From contig JAZNNH010000012.1 in assembly GCA_045580105.1 (NCBI GenBank), forward strand, positions 1 through 38,502: a DNA stretch of 38,502 bases, given 5' to 3'. This DNA comes from RGIG5579 sp045580105 (lineage in GTDB: Bacteria; Bacillota; Clostridia; Oscillospirales; SIG627). Shown here in pieces: positions 14,923 to 22,810 of this stretch. Position 1 is the first letter of the stretch. Each line of letters opens with the position of its first letter. The notes below the pieces were generated by a model. It worked only from the letters and a program-made list of their open reading frames with translations. It was not told the origin of the DNA and made no database searches. The position numbers and the translations under genes are program-made.

Positions 14923-16818
14923 TTATGAGAGCTCAAACGCCCCCGTATAGAGCTGGTAGTATTTTCCTTTTTGGGCAATCAGATCGTTGTGATCGCCGCG
15001 CTCGATGATCTCGCCGTTTTCCAGCACCATAATGGCGTTGGAATTGCAGACTGTAGACAGGCGGTGTGCGATCACGAAGACCGTTCTTCCCTCCATCAGC
15101 TGATCCATTCCCTTTTCAATGAGAGCTTCCGTTCTGGTATCGATGGAAGAGGTCGCTTCATCTAAAATCAAAACAGGGGGATCTGCCACAGCGGCGCGGG
15201 CAATGTTCAAAAGCTGAACCTGACCTTGGGACAGATTCGAGCCGTCGCCCGAAATATAGGTGTGATACCCATCCGGCAGGTGGCGAATGAAGCTGTCTGC
15301 ATTGGCAAGCTTTGCCGCCGCGATGCACTCTTCGTCCGTGGCATCCAGTTTTCCGTAGCGAATGTTATCTAAAATGGTGCCGGAAAACAGATGCGGATCC
15401 TGAAGGACCATCGAAAGACTGCGGCGCAGGTCGCTCTTGCGGATCTTATTGATGTTGATGCCGTCATAGCGGATCTTGCCGTCCGGCACGTCGTAAAAGC
15501 GGTTGATGAGATTGGTGATGGTGGTTTTGCCCGCACCGGTCGAGCCGACAAAGGCGATTTTCTGACCGGGCTTGGCGTAGAGCGAAACGTTTTTCAACAC
15601 CGTCTTTTCGGGCGTATAGCCAAAGGTTACGCCGTCCAGCTCCACTCTTCCCTGCACCTCGGTATAGGTCACCGTGCCGCTGTCCTTATGAGGATGGCGC
15701 CACGCCCAAATTCCCGTTCGGGAATCGGATTCGTGCAGATTTCCCTCTTCGTCCTTGGTCGCATACACCAAGGTCACGTATCCCTCGTCTTCCTCCGGCT
15801 TTTCGTCGATCAGACGGAAAATACGTTCGGCACCGGCAAGAGCGGTAAGAATGGAGTTGATCTGCTGGGACATCTGACTGAACGGACGGGAGAACTGATT
15901 CGAGCAGGTTAAGAACGTAATGAGCGTTCCGACCGTCAGAATGTTCGGAAAGAAAATGGAAAGCGCCGCACCAACGGTTGCCACGAGGGCATAGTTGATG
16001 TGGTTGAGGTTGTTCATAATGGGCATCAGAATATTGGCAAAGGTGTGCGCGCTCGTGGCAGCATCGCACAGGGCACCGTTGAGTTCTTCAAACTTTTTTT
16101 TCGCCTGCGGCTCGTGACAGAACACCTTGACCACTTTCTGTCCTTCGATCATTTCCTCGATATAACCGTTGACTTTGCCCAAAGACGCCTGCTGGCGAAT
16201 GAAAAAGCGGGCACTGTTTCCGCCGATGGTTTTCGTCACCCACATCATGACCAAAAGCGATACGATAACGACCAAAGTGAGCTGCCAAGACAGAATCAGC
16301 ATCACCACGAAAAATCCGATCAAGGTGATCGAACCGGAAACGAGATTGGCAACGGCGTTGGAGAGCATCTCGCGCAAGGTATCCACGTCGTTGGTATAAA
16401 CGCTCATAATTTCCCCGTGCGTATGGGTATCAAAATAGCGGATCGGAAGCGTTTCCATATTGGTGAAGATTTCCATACGAATCCGAAGCAGTGCCTTGGT
16501 GGAAATGCTGAGCATAATGCGAGCATAGACCCACGCTGCCAAGGCACCGACCAGATACACCAGTCCCATGCGAAGGAGCATAAAGACAAAATTTGCCATG
16601 GCTTCGGAATCGTCGATCTTTCCGATCAGCGGCGCGATGCCCTCATCGATGACGGGACGGAGCATATATCCGCCCAAAACCTGACTTCCGGCAGAAAGAA
16701 TGACGCAGACAAAGAATATGGCAAGCAAAAAGGGGCGTTCCGAAAGGTACGAGAAGATTCTGCGCATGGTTGCAACTACGTTCTTCGGTTTTTCAGGGGG
16801 TCTCTTGGGTGGCGGCAT
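14923..16818 (-). CDS. ABC exporter half-transporter B (consensus ATPase site)
   Basis: A 631-residue fusion of six-helix membrane domain and ATPase domain, the second gene of a heterodimeric exporter. Walker A is GSTGAGKTT, Walker B LILDEATSS with the catalytic Glu, and the switch His is in VIAHRLST, so its own catalytic set is intact. Its signature motif is the altered LSQGQ. A polar insert of about 40 residues (from about GYVTLVYATKDEEG to YTEVQG) lies between the two domains. It shares one base with the partner's stop (TGATG). The role is export of lipids, drugs or peptides; the substrate is unknown. Confidence 0.93.
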   Translation of the reverse strand: MPPPKRPPEKPKNVVATMRRIFSYLSERPFLLAIFFVCVILSAGSQVLGGYMLRPVIDEGIAPLIGKIDDSEAMANFVFMLLRMGLVYLVGALAAWVYARIMLSISTKALLRIRMEIFTNMETLPIRYFDTHTHGEIMSVYTNDVDTLREMLSNAVANLVSGSITLIGFFVVMLILSWQLTLVVIVSLLVMMWVTKTIGGNSARFFIRQQASLGKVNGYIEEMIEGQKVVKVFCHEPQAKKKFEELNGALCDAATSAHTFANILMPIMNNLNHINYALVATVGAALSIFFPNILTVGTLITFLTCSNQFSRPFSQMSQQINSILTALAGAERIFRLIDEKPEEDEGYVTLVYATKDEEGNLHESDSRTGIWAWRHPHKDSGTVTYTEVQGRVELDGVTFGYTPEKTVLKNVSLYAKPGQKIAFVGSTGAGKTTITNLINRFYDVPDGKIRYDGININKIRKSDLRRSLSMVLQDPHLFSGTILDNIRYGKLDATDEECIAAAKLANADSFIRHLPDGYHTYISGDGSNLSQGQVQLLNIARAAVADPPVLILDEATSSIDTRTEALIEKGMDQLMEGRTVFVIAHRLSTVCNSNAIMVLENGEIIERGDHNDLIAQKGKYYQLYTGAFELS

Positions 16819-18551
16819 CAGTCGTTCTCTCCTTTCTGCTGAGAGGTATATACCTCTTTGTAAATTTCACTGGTTTTCAGCAATTCTTCGTGCGTGCCCA
16901 CGTCGCAGATTTTTCCGTCGTCCATCACAAAGATGCGGTCGGCATCCTGCACGGAGGAAATGCGCTGGGCAATGATAAAGGTGGTCGTTCCCGCAAGCTG
17001 GGTGCGGAAGGCAGTTCGAATGCGGGCATCGGTTGCCGTATCCACGGCACTGGTGGAGTCATCCAAAATGATGATCTTCGGCTTCTTTAAAAGCGCTCTG
17101 GCAATACAAAGGCGCTGTTTCTGACCGCCGGACACGTTGACACCGCCTTGACCGAGCTGGGTGTCGTACCCATCCGGGAACGAAGAGATGAAGCCGTGCG
17201 CATCTGCGTTTTTGCAGGCCTCGATGATTTCTTCTTCCGTGGCGTTTTCATTTCCCCACAGAAGGTTTTCGCGAATGGTGCCGGAAAACAGAACGTTCTT
17301 TTGCAACACCATCGCCACCTCGGAGCGAAGGGTGGAAAGCGGATACTCTTTGGCATTTCTTCCGCCGACCAAAACTTCACCCGACAGCGGATCGTAAAGA
17401 CGGGGGATCAGTTGAACCAAACTTGTTTTTCCGCTGCCCGTACCGCCGATGATACCGATCGTTTCCCCGCTGTTTACTCGGAAATTCAGATCCGTCAAAT
17501 TGCAAAGTGCGGGATCTTTGTGATAGGAAAACGAAACGTTACGAAATTCCACGCTACCGTCGGCAAGGGTCGCATCGGGGATGGCGTTTTCATCGGTGAT
17601 TTCCGATTTTTCATCGAGCACCTCGCAAATGCGCTTGGCGGCCGCAACGGAAATGATCATCATCATAAAGAGCATCGAAAGCATCATCAAGCTCGTGAGG
17701 GTCTGTCCGATATAGGTCAAAAAGCCGGTCAGAAGTCCGAGGTCAAATTCGCCCACCCCGATCATTTTACCGCCGAAGTACAGGACGGCAAGCGTGGTGA
17801 AGTGCATCACAAGCTGCATGATCGGCATATTGAGAATGATGAGCTTTTCCGCTTTCATCTGCGCGGCGCGGACTTCCTCGGCGCTCAATTCGAATTTTTC
17901 AATCTCGTGCCGTTCCCGAACAAAGGCCTTGACAATACGAATGGCAATCAGATTCTCCTGCACGGTGGAATTGAGTCCGTCGTATTTTTTCAGCATCTTC
18001 TTAAAACGCGGGTGCGCATTGGTGGAGATGAGAATAAAGGAAAGTGCCAAAATGGGGATCGCGATCAAGAAGACCATCGCCAGCCGTGCATTGACGCGAA
18101 CTGCCATAATCACCGCGCCGATGAGCATCATCGGGCTGCGGAAGGTCGAACGGATCAGCATCATAAAGGACATTTGCACGTGGTTGACGTCCGTGGTCAA
18201 ACGGGTGATGAGCGAGGAGGTGGAAAAGTGATCCACGTTGCCGAAAGAAAAATCCTGCACCTTAGAAAAAAGGGCGCTACGCAGATTTTTGGCAAAGCCC
18301 ATCGACGCCTTCGAACCAAACAGTCCCCCCAATGCGCCGAAAATGAGGGATACCACCGACATTCCCACCAAAAGAGCGCCGCGCTGAGCAATATAGCCCA
18401 TCTGAGCCGTACCCTTTTGCAGGGCGGTAATGATATCCGCCGTAACCAAGGGAATCAAAACTTCCATCAAGACCTCGCCGATCATCACAATGGGTGTGAG
18501 AAAGGCGTAAATCTTATATTCCCTCACGTAAGATGCGAGTTTTCTGATCAT
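16818..18551 (-). CDS. ABC exporter half-transporter A (degenerate ATPase site)
   Basis: A 577-residue half-transporter with an N-terminal six-helix domain and C-terminal ATPase. Walker A is GGTGSGKTS and the signature is the canonical VSGGQKQR. Walker B reads ILDDSTSA, with Asp in place of the catalytic Glu, and the switch histidine is Gln (IIAQRISS). These are the marks of the degenerate-site subunit of heterodimeric exporters such as TM287/288 or BmrCD. Paired with subunit B's LSQGQ motif, it would form the non-hydrolysing site. Its start overlaps the marR stop (ATGA). A MarR-linked pair suggests inducible multidrug export (inference). Confidence 0.93.
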   Translation of the reverse strand: MIRKLASYVREYKIYAFLTPIVMIGEVLMEVLIPLVTADIITALQKGTAQMGYIAQRGALLVGMSVVSLIFGALGGLFGSKASMGFAKNLRSALFSKVQDFSFGNVDHFSTSSLITRLTTDVNHVQMSFMMLIRSTFRSPMMLIGAVIMAVRVNARLAMVFLIAIPILALSFILISTNAHPRFKKMLKKYDGLNSTVQENLIAIRIVKAFVRERHEIEKFELSAEEVRAAQMKAEKLIILNMPIMQLVMHFTTLAVLYFGGKMIGVGEFDLGLLTGFLTYIGQTLTSLMMLSMLFMMMIISVAAAKRICEVLDEKSEITDENAIPDATLADGSVEFRNVSFSYHKDPALCNLTDLNFRVNSGETIGIIGGTGSGKTSLVQLIPRLYDPLSGEVLVGGRNAKEYPLSTLRSEVAMVLQKNVLFSGTIRENLLWGNENATEEEIIEACKNADAHGFISSFPDGYDTQLGQGGVNVSGGQKQRLCIARALLKKPKIIILDDSTSAVDTATDARIRTAFRTQLAGTTTFIIAQRISSVQDADRIFVMDDGKICDVGTHEELLKTSEIYKEVYTSQQKGEND

Positions 18552-19027
18552 ACTTTTCCCCTTTCGATTTCTTCCAAATTGAGGAGCATTTTTTCAAGCA
18601 AGGTTTGTAAAAGGGCCTTTTCCTCTTCTAAAATCCCTTTGAGCATTTCATTTTCCAGATTGTGAATAAAGCTTTTCAGTTGGTCGTCAAGCTGTTTTCC
18701 TTTTTCCGTCAAGACGACCTTTTTCACTCTGGCATCTTCCGCAGAGCCGCTTCGTTCCAGATAGCCGCTTTTCTCCATATTTTGCAAAATACTGGTGACA
18801 CTGGAACGGCGCACACCGAACGCCTCCTCCAGATCCTTCTGAAAGACTTCCCCCCTGCCTTGGTTTTGGGAAAGATACCCCAGAATCCGAAGTTGACTGA
18901 TGTTGATGTGATGCTTTGAGAGGTTCTCGTCGGCAAGTCGGCGAAACAGATTGCCTACCATTTGGATTCCTTTGCCGAAACGAAACGCTGTGCGCGGATC
19001 GGGTTTTCTGCCACACTCTTTTTCCAC
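18548..19027 (-). CDS. MarR family transcriptional regulator
   Basis: A 159-residue winged helix regulator: helix-turn-helix and wing at about residues 45-105 (ISQLRILGYLSQNQ, FGVRRSSVTSILQNMEKSGYLERSG, ARVKKVVLTEKGKQL), flanked by helices for dimer formation. Family members usually repress their own operon and release DNA on binding a small ligand. Start GTG 19027 follows GAGGGG. It is the first gene of the exporter operon, with a 14-base palindrome placed between its promoter and ribosome site. Likely an autorepressor that opens export when a toxic compound is present (inference). Confidence 0.92.
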   Translation of the reverse strand: MEKECGRKPDPRTAFRFGKGIQMVGNLFRRLADENLSKHHINISQLRILGYLSQNQGRGEVFQKDLEEAFGVRRSSVTSILQNMEKSGYLERSGSAEDARVKKVVLTEKGKQLDDQLKSFIHNLENEMLKGILEEEKALLQTLLEKMLLNLEEIERGKV

Positions 19028-19052
19028 GGTTTCCCCTCTTCTTTCCTTTTTT

Positions 19053-19066
19053 GTTAGACTCCTAAC
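19053..19066. promoter_or_regulatory. Candidate MarR operator
   Basis: GTTAG-GAGT-CTAAC is a perfect 5-bp inverted repeat with a 4-base centre, lying 7 bases downstream of the -10 box at the expected transcription start. The position and TTAG/CTAA arms fit a MarR-type operator for autorepression. Binding is inferred. Confidence 0.7.
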
Positions 19067-19073
19067 TTTTTAT

Positions 19074-19102
19074 AGTATACTTCCCGCGCCCGTTTCTGTC
19101 AA
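19074..19102 (-). promoter_or_regulatory. Promoter of the marR-ABC exporter operon
   Basis: The minus strand carries TTGACA (19097-19102), a 17-base spacer and TATACT (19074-19079), a near-consensus promoter. Such strength fits a gene set held back by a repressor. Confidence 0.85.
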
Positions 19103-19131
19103 GGAAATCAGCCAATCTTTTCTTTTTCTGC

Positions 19132-19152
19132 AAAAGACCGTAAGGGTCTTTT
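19132..19152 (+). terminator. Hairpin with T-rich tail between divergent promoters
   Basis: AAAAGACC (19132-19139) pairs with GGTCTTTT (19145-19152), and a T/C-rich stretch follows. It resembles an intrinsic terminator on the plus strand, but no plus-strand gene precedes it, and it overlaps the -35 area of the next promoter. Its role is unclear. Confidence 0.4.
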
Positions 19153-19177
19153 CTTTTCTTCGGCTTTGTGGTAGAAT
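19149..19177 (+). promoter_or_regulatory. Possible extended -10 promoter of the methyltransferase gene
   Basis: TTTGTGGTAGAATG at 19165-19178 contains an extended -10 element (TGG-TAGAAT). The -35 (TTTTCT) is weak and is the same hexamer as at yqeG. It lies 70 bases before the ATG. Confidence 0.45.
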
Positions 19178-19246
19178 GGAAGCAATCAGAATGTTATTTT
19201 TTTGCTTTTTTCAAAAGCGAAAAACAAGATCAGAAAAGAGGTTTCT

Positions 19247-20410
19247 ATGTGCTCGATCCGCTTGGAAATGGAAAAAGATCCCCTCTCTTTTTCCAAAATC
19301 ATACTCAGCGCACCCGCAGAAAAAAGCGCTTCGGTTCCCGCTAAAATTGTTTTAACCCAAAAGCGCGATCGCAGTGGAAAAATCGTTTTCTTTGCGGAAG
19401 AATTCAAAGAGAACAAGGCCTTTCACAAGCACCTTTCTCCCGACAGGATCGGTGAATATACAGAAAGCGCGCTTGCCGAAGCCCGTTTCCGCCAAGTCAA
19501 TTTGTTTACAAGCGAGGCAGAAATTGGCTATCGCATTTCGAAAAAAGGAAAAATCAGCCGCACGGTGAATCGAAAGGCAACGATCAAACCCGCCGACGCC
19601 TCCCACAACCGGGAAAAGAATTATCTGATCCGCCAAGGCGACCCCATTCCTTTTATGGTGGATCTGGGCATTTTTACGCAGGATTTTCAAATCAAATCCC
19701 AGATGCAGGATAAATTTCGTCAGATCAACCGCTTTGTGGAGATTCTCGATCACGCCTTTTCTTCTTGGGACAAGGACGAGATCCGCGTTTTGGATTTCGG
19801 CTGCGGAAAATCCTATCTGACCTTTTTCGTCTATTATTATTTTTCCGCCATCCGAAACAAAAAGGTGCACATCATCGGCTACGACTTAAAACAAGACGTG
19901 GTGGCAAACTGCAACGCTTTGGCAAAAAAATACGGCTATCACGGACTGGAATTTATCGTTGCGGACGTGACGCGCGACGCGCTGACGAATGAAAAAATCG
20001 ACTTTGTCATTTCCCTTCACGCCTGCGATACCGCAACGGACTTTGCCATCCATTTTGCCTTAGAAAGAGAAGTGCCCTATCTGTTCTCCGTTCCCTGCTG
20101 TCAGCACGAGATCAATCAGACCATCCAAAAAGGAGATGGAGATTTGGACCTGTTTCTCCGGCACGGGCTGATAAAGGAACGAATGTCCGCCCTTTTGACA
20201 GACGCGATGCGCGCGAGCATTTTAGAGTGCGAGGGCTACCACGTGGACGTTTTGGAATTCGTGGACTTCGCACATTCCCCCAAGAACCTGATGCTTCGCG
20301 CAAGGAAAAAGAAAGGGGCGAAAAAGAAGAGCATGCAAGCTCTTTTTGACCTTGAAAAAACGTACGGATTCCGACAGACTCTGTTACATCTCAGATCGGA
20401 GGAGCAATGA
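19247..20410 (+). CDS. Class I SAM-dependent methyltransferase (Methyltransf_32-like)
   Basis: A 387-residue protein with a charged N-terminal region of about 150 residues and a Rossmann methyltransferase domain. Motif I is VLDFGCGKSYL (181-191), followed by GYDLKQDVV (motif II), a FIVADVTRD strand, SLHACDTATDFAI and VPCCQHE (around 282-288). The HACD/PCCQHE combination resembles the PF13679-type family, which includes eukaryotic METTL25-like proteins; an RNA substrate is likely but unproven. ATG 19247 follows AGAGG; an upstream TTG start has no ribosome site. It is translationally coupled to rsmI, which supports a role on rRNA or tRNA. Confidence 0.82.
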   Translation: MCSIRLEMEKDPLSFSKIILSAPAEKSASVPAKIVLTQKRDRSGKIVFFAEEFKENKAFHKHLSPDRIGEYTESALAEARFRQVNLFTSEAEIGYRISKKGKISRTVNRKATIKPADASHNREKNYLIRQGDPIPFMVDLGIFTQDFQIKSQMQDKFRQINRFVEILDHAFSSWDKDEIRVLDFGCGKSYLTFFVYYYFSAIRNKKVHIIGYDLKQDVVANCNALAKKYGYHGLEFIVADVTRDALTNEKIDFVISLHACDTATDFAIHFALEREVPYLFSVPCCQHEINQTIQKGDGDLDLFLRHGLIKERMSALLTDAMRASILECEGYHVDVLEFVDFAHSPKNLMLRARKKKGAKKKSMQALFDLEKTYGFRQTLLHLRSEEQ

Positions 20411-21354
20411 TGCAAAACGAATGCATGGGAACACCGATGCCGCAAGAGCTTGGTGAAGCACTGGAAATTTTAAAAGAAAAAGAAGTCTACGTCACCGGTG
20501 GCACGCTTTACGTGGTTGCCACACCCATCGGTCGCATCGTAGACATTTCCGTTCGCGCCATCAAGGTGCTGGAGTCAGTGGATCTGATCGCGGCGGAAGA
20601 CACGCGCCGCTCCTATATTCTTTTAAACATTTTGGGACTGCGGAAAGAGGTCGTCTCCAACCAAAAATTCAACGAACACCGAAAGACCGAGCTCTTTCTT
20701 TCCGCCCTGCGCGACGGAAAAAGCGTGGCGATCATTTCCGATGCGGGAACGCCCTGCATTTCCGATCCGGGGAACGAGCTGATCAAACGCGCCATTGAAG
20801 AGGGCTTTCTCGTCGTTCCCGTTCCCGGTGCCTGCGCCGCGGTCAGCGGCATTTGCGCTTCCGGCTTTGACTTGACCTCCTTTGCTTTTTGCGGATTTTT
20901 CCCCAAAGAAAACACCGAAAAAAAGGAAGAGTTGGAGCGACTCCTGTCCGGTGTGACACGCACCTTTATTTACTACGAATCCCCCAAACGAATTTTCAAG
21001 ACCATGGACTTTTTGGCACAAAAACTGCCGAATGCCGCTGTTTGTCTTTGCAACGACCTGACCAAAACCCACGAACGCTTCTACCGCGGAACACCAAGCG
21101 AGGTTTTGGCGGAATTGGAAGCCAATCCCAACGCCGAAAAGGGTGAATTCACGCTCATCCTTGAAGTGGCACAGGCAAACAAAAAAGAGGAAGCCGCCCT
21201 TCCCCTCTCCCCCGAAGCGGCACTGGTCGAGGAAATGCTCGGTGGAGCGCCGACCCTGCGCGATGCAATCGATTCCCTGATCGCAAAAGAAGCTCCCTTT
21301 AAAAAGAACGATCTGAAAGCCGCTTCCATTCGATTGAAAAATCTCTTTTCCTGA
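20407..21354 (+). CDS. rsmI: 16S rRNA (cytidine(1402)-2'-O)-methyltransferase
   Basis: RsmI methylates the 2'-OH of C1402 in the decoding centre of 16S rRNA. The 315-residue product is a tetrapyrrole-methylase-type fold with LYVVATPIGRIVDISVRA, the invariant AAEDTRRS, SDAGTPCISDPG and GACAAVSGICASG, plus the C-terminal LRDAIDSL...FKKNDLKAASIRL region. An extra N-terminal stretch of about 38 residues precedes the usual TLYVVATPIG. Two ATGs (20407 and 20410) follow GGAGG; the second has the better spacing. The stop of the upstream methyltransferase overlaps the start. A bidirectional terminator follows. Confidence 0.95.
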   Translation: MMQNECMGTPMPQELGEALEILKEKEVYVTGGTLYVVATPIGRIVDISVRAIKVLESVDLIAAEDTRRSYILLNILGLRKEVVSNQKFNEHRKTELFLSALRDGKSVAIISDAGTPCISDPGNELIKRAIEEGFLVVPVPGACAAVSGICASGFDLTSFAFCGFFPKENTEKKEELERLLSGVTRTFIYYESPKRIFKTMDFLAQKLPNAAVCLCNDLTKTHERFYRGTPSEVLAELEANPNAEKGEFTLILEVAQANKKEEAALPLSPEAALVEEMLGGAPTLRDAIDSLIAKEAPFKKNDLKAASIRLKNLFS

Positions 21355-21362
21355 AAAAAGAA

Positions 21363-21392
21363 AAAATGCAGTCCCAAACGGGACTGCATTTT
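21363..21392. terminator. Bidirectional terminator between rsmI and argG
   Basis: AAAATGCAGTCCC (21363-21375) pairs perfectly with GGGACTGCATTTT (21380-21392) around an AAAC loop. It ends both converging genes. Confidence 0.93.
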
Positions 21393-21404
21393 GTTTTGAT
21401 CTGT

Positions 21405-22631
21405 TTATTTTTTCTTGTTCTTTGCGTTAACCTGTGCCTGAACGGAAATGGGAAGACTCCAGAGGTTGATAAAGCCGGTTGCATTGGTCTGATCGTAAAC
21501 TTCATCCTCTTCAAAGGTTGCGATCTCTTCGGAGTACAAAGACCAATCGCTCCAAACGCCTGCTTTGATCATATTGCCCTTGTAAAGCTTGATGCGAACC
21601 TTACCGGTTACGTGCTCCTGCGTTTTGGTTACGAAAGCGGAGAGAGCTTCACGCAGGGGGGTGTACCACTGACCGTTGTAAAGCAGTTCGCCGAAGGTGA
21701 TGGACAGTTCTTCCTTCTTGTGCTTGGTCATCTTATCCAAGCAAATGGTTTCCAGATAGTTGTGTGCAAAGTAGAGAATGGCTCCACCGGGAGTTTCATA
21801 AACGCCACGGCACTTCATACCGACAAGACGGTTTTCGACAATGTCCAAAAGACCGATGCCGTTTTTGCCGCCCAGCTCGTTCAGAGCAAGGATAATTTCC
21901 TTTGCGCTCATCTTCACGCCGTCGAGCGCAACAGGACGACCTTCTTCGAATTCGAGGGTCAAATAGGTGGGTTCGTCGGGGGCCTGCATGGGAGAAACGC
22001 CCATTTCAAGGAAGCCCTCTTTTTCGTACAAGGGTTCGTTTCCGGTGTCTTCCAGTTCCAGACCCTCGTGAGAGAGGTGCCACAGGTTCTTATCCTTGGA
22101 ATAGTTGGTTTCGCGGTTGATCTTCAAGGGAACGTTGTGTGCCTCAGCATATTCGATTTCTTCTTCTCGGCTCTTGATGTCCCATTCACGCCAAGGAGCG
22201 ATGATGGTCATACCGGGAGCAAATGCCTTGATGGCAAGCTCGAAACGAACCTGGTCATTTCCTTTACCGGTGCATCCGTGGCAGATGGCATCGGCGCCCT
22301 CTTGCAGAGCAATCTCGCAAAGACGCTTACCGATGATGGGACGGGCCAGTGCGGTGCCCATCAGATATTCTTCATATTTTGCTCCTGCCTGCAGTGTGGG
22401 AATCACCATTTCTTCGACAAATTCTTCCGTCAGATCTTCGATGTAAACTTTGGAAGCACCGGTCTTGATAGCCTTTTCTTCCAAACCTTCGAGCTCGTCT
22501 GCCTGACCTACGTTGCCGGAAACAGCGATGATTTCGGGATTGTTATAATTTTCCTTCAACCACGGAATGATGATCGACGTATCCAAACCACCGGAATAGG
22601 CAAGGACCACTTTTTTAATGTCTTTTTTCAT
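21405..22631 (-). CDS. argG: Argininosuccinate synthase
   Basis: Joins citrulline and aspartate using ATP in arginine synthesis. The 408-residue product has the PP-loop AYSGGLDTS near the N-terminus, GCTGKGNDQVRFE, APWREWDIKSREEEI, SPMQAPDEPTYLTLEFEEG and the late GALLYNGQWYTPLREAL-like segment, as expected for the family. ATG 22631 follows GGAGGAG; the open frame continues ten codons upstream but over the ribosome site. argH is not adjacent: a terminator follows directly. A promoter and two overlapping palindromes lie upstream. Confidence 0.97.
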   Translation of the reverse strand: MKKDIKKVVLAYSGGLDTSIIIPWLKENYNNPEIIAVSGNVGQADELEGLEEKAIKTGASKVYIEDLTEEFVEEMVIPTLQAGAKYEEYLMGTALARPIIGKRLCEIALQEGADAICHGCTGKGNDQVRFELAIKAFAPGMTIIAPWREWDIKSREEEIEYAEAHNVPLKINRETNYSKDKNLWHLSHEGLELEDTGNEPLYEKEGFLEMGVSPMQAPDEPTYLTLEFEEGRPVALDGVKMSAKEIILALNELGGKNGIGLLDIVENRLVGMKCRGVYETPGGAILYFAHNYLETICLDKMTKHKKEELSITFGELLYNGQWYTPLREALSAFVTKTQEHVTGKVRIKLYKGNMIKAGVWSDWSLYSEEIATFEEDEVYDQTNATGFINLWSLPISVQAQVNAKNKKK

Positions 22632-22672
22632 TGTAATCTCCTCCGATCGGGCATAGCCCAAAAACTGAATTC

Positions 22673-22701
22673 ATCTTATCACACATAAGAATATAATGCA
22701 A
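22673..22701 (-). promoter_or_regulatory. Probable promoter of argG
   Basis: The minus strand has TTGCAT (22696-22701), 17 bases and TAAGAT (22673-22678) preceded by TGTGTGA, so it may act as an extended -10 promoter. It lies about 40 bases upstream of the argG start. Confidence 0.55.
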
Positions 22702-22770
22702 TAGTTTTTTTCGCAAAATGACGAAAAAATCAATCTTTTTTTGTTAAAAACGAATATTTTTGGCTTTTTT

Positions 22771-22796
22771 ATTCAAAAGTTTTGAATATTTCAAAA
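22771..22796. promoter_or_regulatory. Overlapping AT-rich palindromes upstream of argG
   Basis: Two perfect 17-base palindromes overlap: ATTCAAAAGTTTTGAAT (22771-22787) and TTTTGAATATTTCAAAA (22780-22796). The TGAAT/ATTCA arms recall ArgR (ARG box) sites. They sit between copA and argG, about 70 bases upstream of the argG -35 box. They could instead be part of the copA 3' end. Confidence 0.4.
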
Positions 22797-22810
22797 TCCA
22801 TATTCATTTT

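Noticed and set aside
17148..18665. Long open frame (about 505 codons) on the plus strand
   Set aside because: Antisense to an ABC subunit and marR with clear family motifs; the antisense product is His/Arg/Asn-rich without a domain, and it has no ribosome site.
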